Assembly (NCBI GenBank): GCA_902984215.1
Contig: CADWAF010000176.1
Span: 1 to 17,240 of the forward strand
Source of the DNA: Willaertia magna
Taxonomy: Eukaryota > Heterolobosea > Eutetramitea > Acrasida > Naegleriidae
Reading direction: 5' to 3'
Length of the DNA: 17,240 bases
A model generated the notes under the pieces. That model searched no databases. It worked only from the letters and a program-made list of their open reading frames with translations, and was not told where the DNA came from. Positions 16,069-17,240 of this stretch are shown here, piece after piece; positions within the stretch are counted from its first letter, which is position 1; each line of letters starts with the position of its first letter. The position numbers were made by a program, and so were the translations under genes.

Positions 16069-17240
16069 ATGAATTTCATTGATGAAAGCAACTCAATAGC
16101 GAAAAAACACAAAAGTCCAACTTCTTCTTCGAATGATAGAGAAACTTCATGTACAAATTCAAGTGTTCAATATACTTTCACAAACAACCATCCGTTAGAA
16201 ATGAAAAGAAAGAAAAAACAAAGACAAAACTTTATTCCGGATACATCTAGCTTCGTTTTAAACAATCTTGCTTTTTAAAATTCAACCCATTCTATTTCTT
16301 CAAATACAAATAGTAGATTTGCAGAGTTTGATTCATCTCTAACAAACCGTTCTTCTCCTTCAACACTTTCGAATCCTCTTTCAATACAAACACAACAACA
16401 AATTAACAATCAAACTCCTAATGTTGATAGAGAGAGTTTGATTGGTGTAGACCATAATTTTTATGAAATTGGAAGTTTCACTAACCCAATTATATTACAA
16501 CCGATTGGACCTAACCCTATGTTACCTGTGCAATCTAACAATGATCATTATGATGTCTTTTTGCCTTCAATACCTTCATCGTCTTGTGTGATGATTGATG
16601 AAGTTGATTAATCAAGTGCAAATCAAGCAGAAGATACTTGCTCAAAAGTTCTTGAATTTAAGAATGTTTATGGAAATAAACAAAACAAATTTCTTACTTC
16701 AGATTCAACTGAAAGATTCTATTCAGGAGATTCAAGGGATAATAGAAAATACAATTTGGATGAAGAAAAAGATATCATAAACAATAAGTGGGATTTAGGT
16801 GATTTTAGTATTTATAAAGAAGATTACCTATTTAATGATTATACAAACACTTATAGAAGTCACAAAAATCATAAGACTAAGTTTAAGGATACAAATAATT
16901 CATTTACTGATTTATTTTGCTTTCATCTTTCTTATTTTTTTGGTTTGTCTTCAAAGTCAAACAATGATTTTTATGTTTGCAGATCTTACAACACTAAAGG
17001 TTATTATGATTTGAGGATTTTAGTTAATGATCCTTTTCGTAGTGATACCATTAAAAAAGATAGGTTAAAGAAGATTGTTTATGGTATAAATTGTATTTTG
17101 TATTTATCTTTTGGGATTACATTGTATGAAATTATTATTAATTTATTTATTACCGATTTTAAATTATTTTCAAACATAGTTGAGTCAATACATTCAAATA
17201 ATTCGGTAAATAAACAAAATAAATTGAAAAATAATTTAAA
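16069..17240 (+). pseudogene. Ser/Asn-rich protein with DDR-like leader, interrupted by two in-frame TAA codons, partial at window end
   Basis: ATG 16069 after an A-run opens a frame that runs to the window edge (390 codons) with TAA only at 16276-16278 (codon 70) and 16609-16611 (codon 181). Residues 13-27 hold KHKSPTSSSNDRETS, a diverged version of the shared leader. Codons 71-180 are Ser/Asn/Gln/Pro-rich (NSTHSISSNTNSRFAEF, LSIQTQQQINNQTPNV, ILQPIGPNPMLPVQSN). After the second TAA the protein is more ordinary: CSKVLEFKNVYGNKQNKF, WDLGDFSIYKEDYLFNDY, FFGLSSKSNNDFYVCR, GYYDLRILVNDPFRSDT, then a hydrophobic stretch INCILYLSFGITLYEIIINL that could span a membrane. I do not recognise a family. 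The frame-consistent coding character across both stops supports one original gene. Short plus-strand frames at 16595-17014 are in another phase and are shadows. Confidence 0.55.
16117..16152 (+). repeat. Shared 5'-coding leader, copy E (Ser/Asn-rich gene)
   Basis: This stretch encodes PTSSSNDRETS. The bases ACTTCTTCTTCGAATGATAG resemble copy C (ACTTCTTCGTCTCAGATAGA), with a small in-frame deletion that removes the hydrophobic residue and one Asp. Confidence 0.45.

Noticed and set aside
16595..17014. Two short plus-strand frames at 16595-16780 and 16799-17014
   Set aside because: They are in a different phase from the long Ser/Asn-rich frame and have skewed Ile/Leu/Gln composition; they are shadows.
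9427..17240. Ciliate-like nuclear code (TAA and TAG both read as Gln) for the right-hand region
   Set aside because: TAR codons occur only one to two times per several hundred codons while CAA is common, and stops cluster after the terminal TAAs. Reassignment would give many more in-frame TAR codons.
1..17240. CRISPR arrays, tRNA, rRNA or IS elements
   Set aside because: No regularly spaced direct repeats, cloverleaf-type sequence, rRNA-like conserved block or transposase motif (DDE/DDD or tyrosine recombinase) was seen on either strand.

Overview
The window looks like nuclear DNA of an AT-rich single-celled eukaryote (a protist such as a heterolobosean or amoebozoan; the sequence alone does not decide). 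The signs are Asn/Gln/Ser-rich low-complexity tracts, A-runs just before start codons, intron-like GT...AG boundaries, A/T-ending codons, exclusive use of TAA as stop in the left-hand genes, and eukaryote-specific proteins (Sec20-type SNARE, CLC channel with CBS domains, N-myristoylation signal, PIP box).

Left part (1-9374) reads as ordinary cellular genes. In order: the 3' end of an unidentified Gln/Asn-rich gene (2-223); a Sec20/BNIP1-like Qb-SNARE (297-1205); an N-myristoylated hemerythrin-domain protein (1375-2124); a CLC chloride channel/transporter on the minus strand (4474-2129) whose central exon is missing; a minus-strand fusion of a fumarylacetoacetate-hydrolase domain, one membrane anchor and a strictosidine-synthase/APMAP-like beta-propeller (7396-4718); and, divergently, a nuclear protein with a perfect PCNA-binding PIP box (7695-9374).

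Right part (about 9380-17240) is different. It holds a 5'-truncated LRR fragment, an F-box/LRR gene, a Lys-rich reading frame with a probable frameshift, a 1117-residue frame with a Ulp1/C48-protease-like domain followed by a DnaQ/Maelstrom-like exonuclease domain, and a Ser/Asn-rich frame that runs off the window. All are on the plus strand. Three of these frames are long and otherwise intact but contain in-frame TAG or TAA codons: 10224 and 11397; 15000; 16276 and 16609. Sequence on both sides of each stop is clearly or plausibly coding. The left-hand genes show nothing like this. Because TAR codons are very rare compared with CAA/CAG in these frames, a general code change is unlikely; recent nonsense mutation or stop-codon readthrough fits better.

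The right-hand genes encode unrelated bodies but share a short N-terminal module around residues 10-28 (S-S-S-x-V/I-D-D-R/K followed by Lys pairs), still recognisable at DNA level. Two also share an upstream TGCACTTTA element about 30-36 bases before the ATG. This suggests a multigene system in which one leader and one promoter type are attached to different effectors: F-box ubiquitin-ligase adaptor, protease-like domain and exonuclease-like domain. Whether it is a decaying mobile or parasitic locus or a lineage-specific family cannot be settled here.
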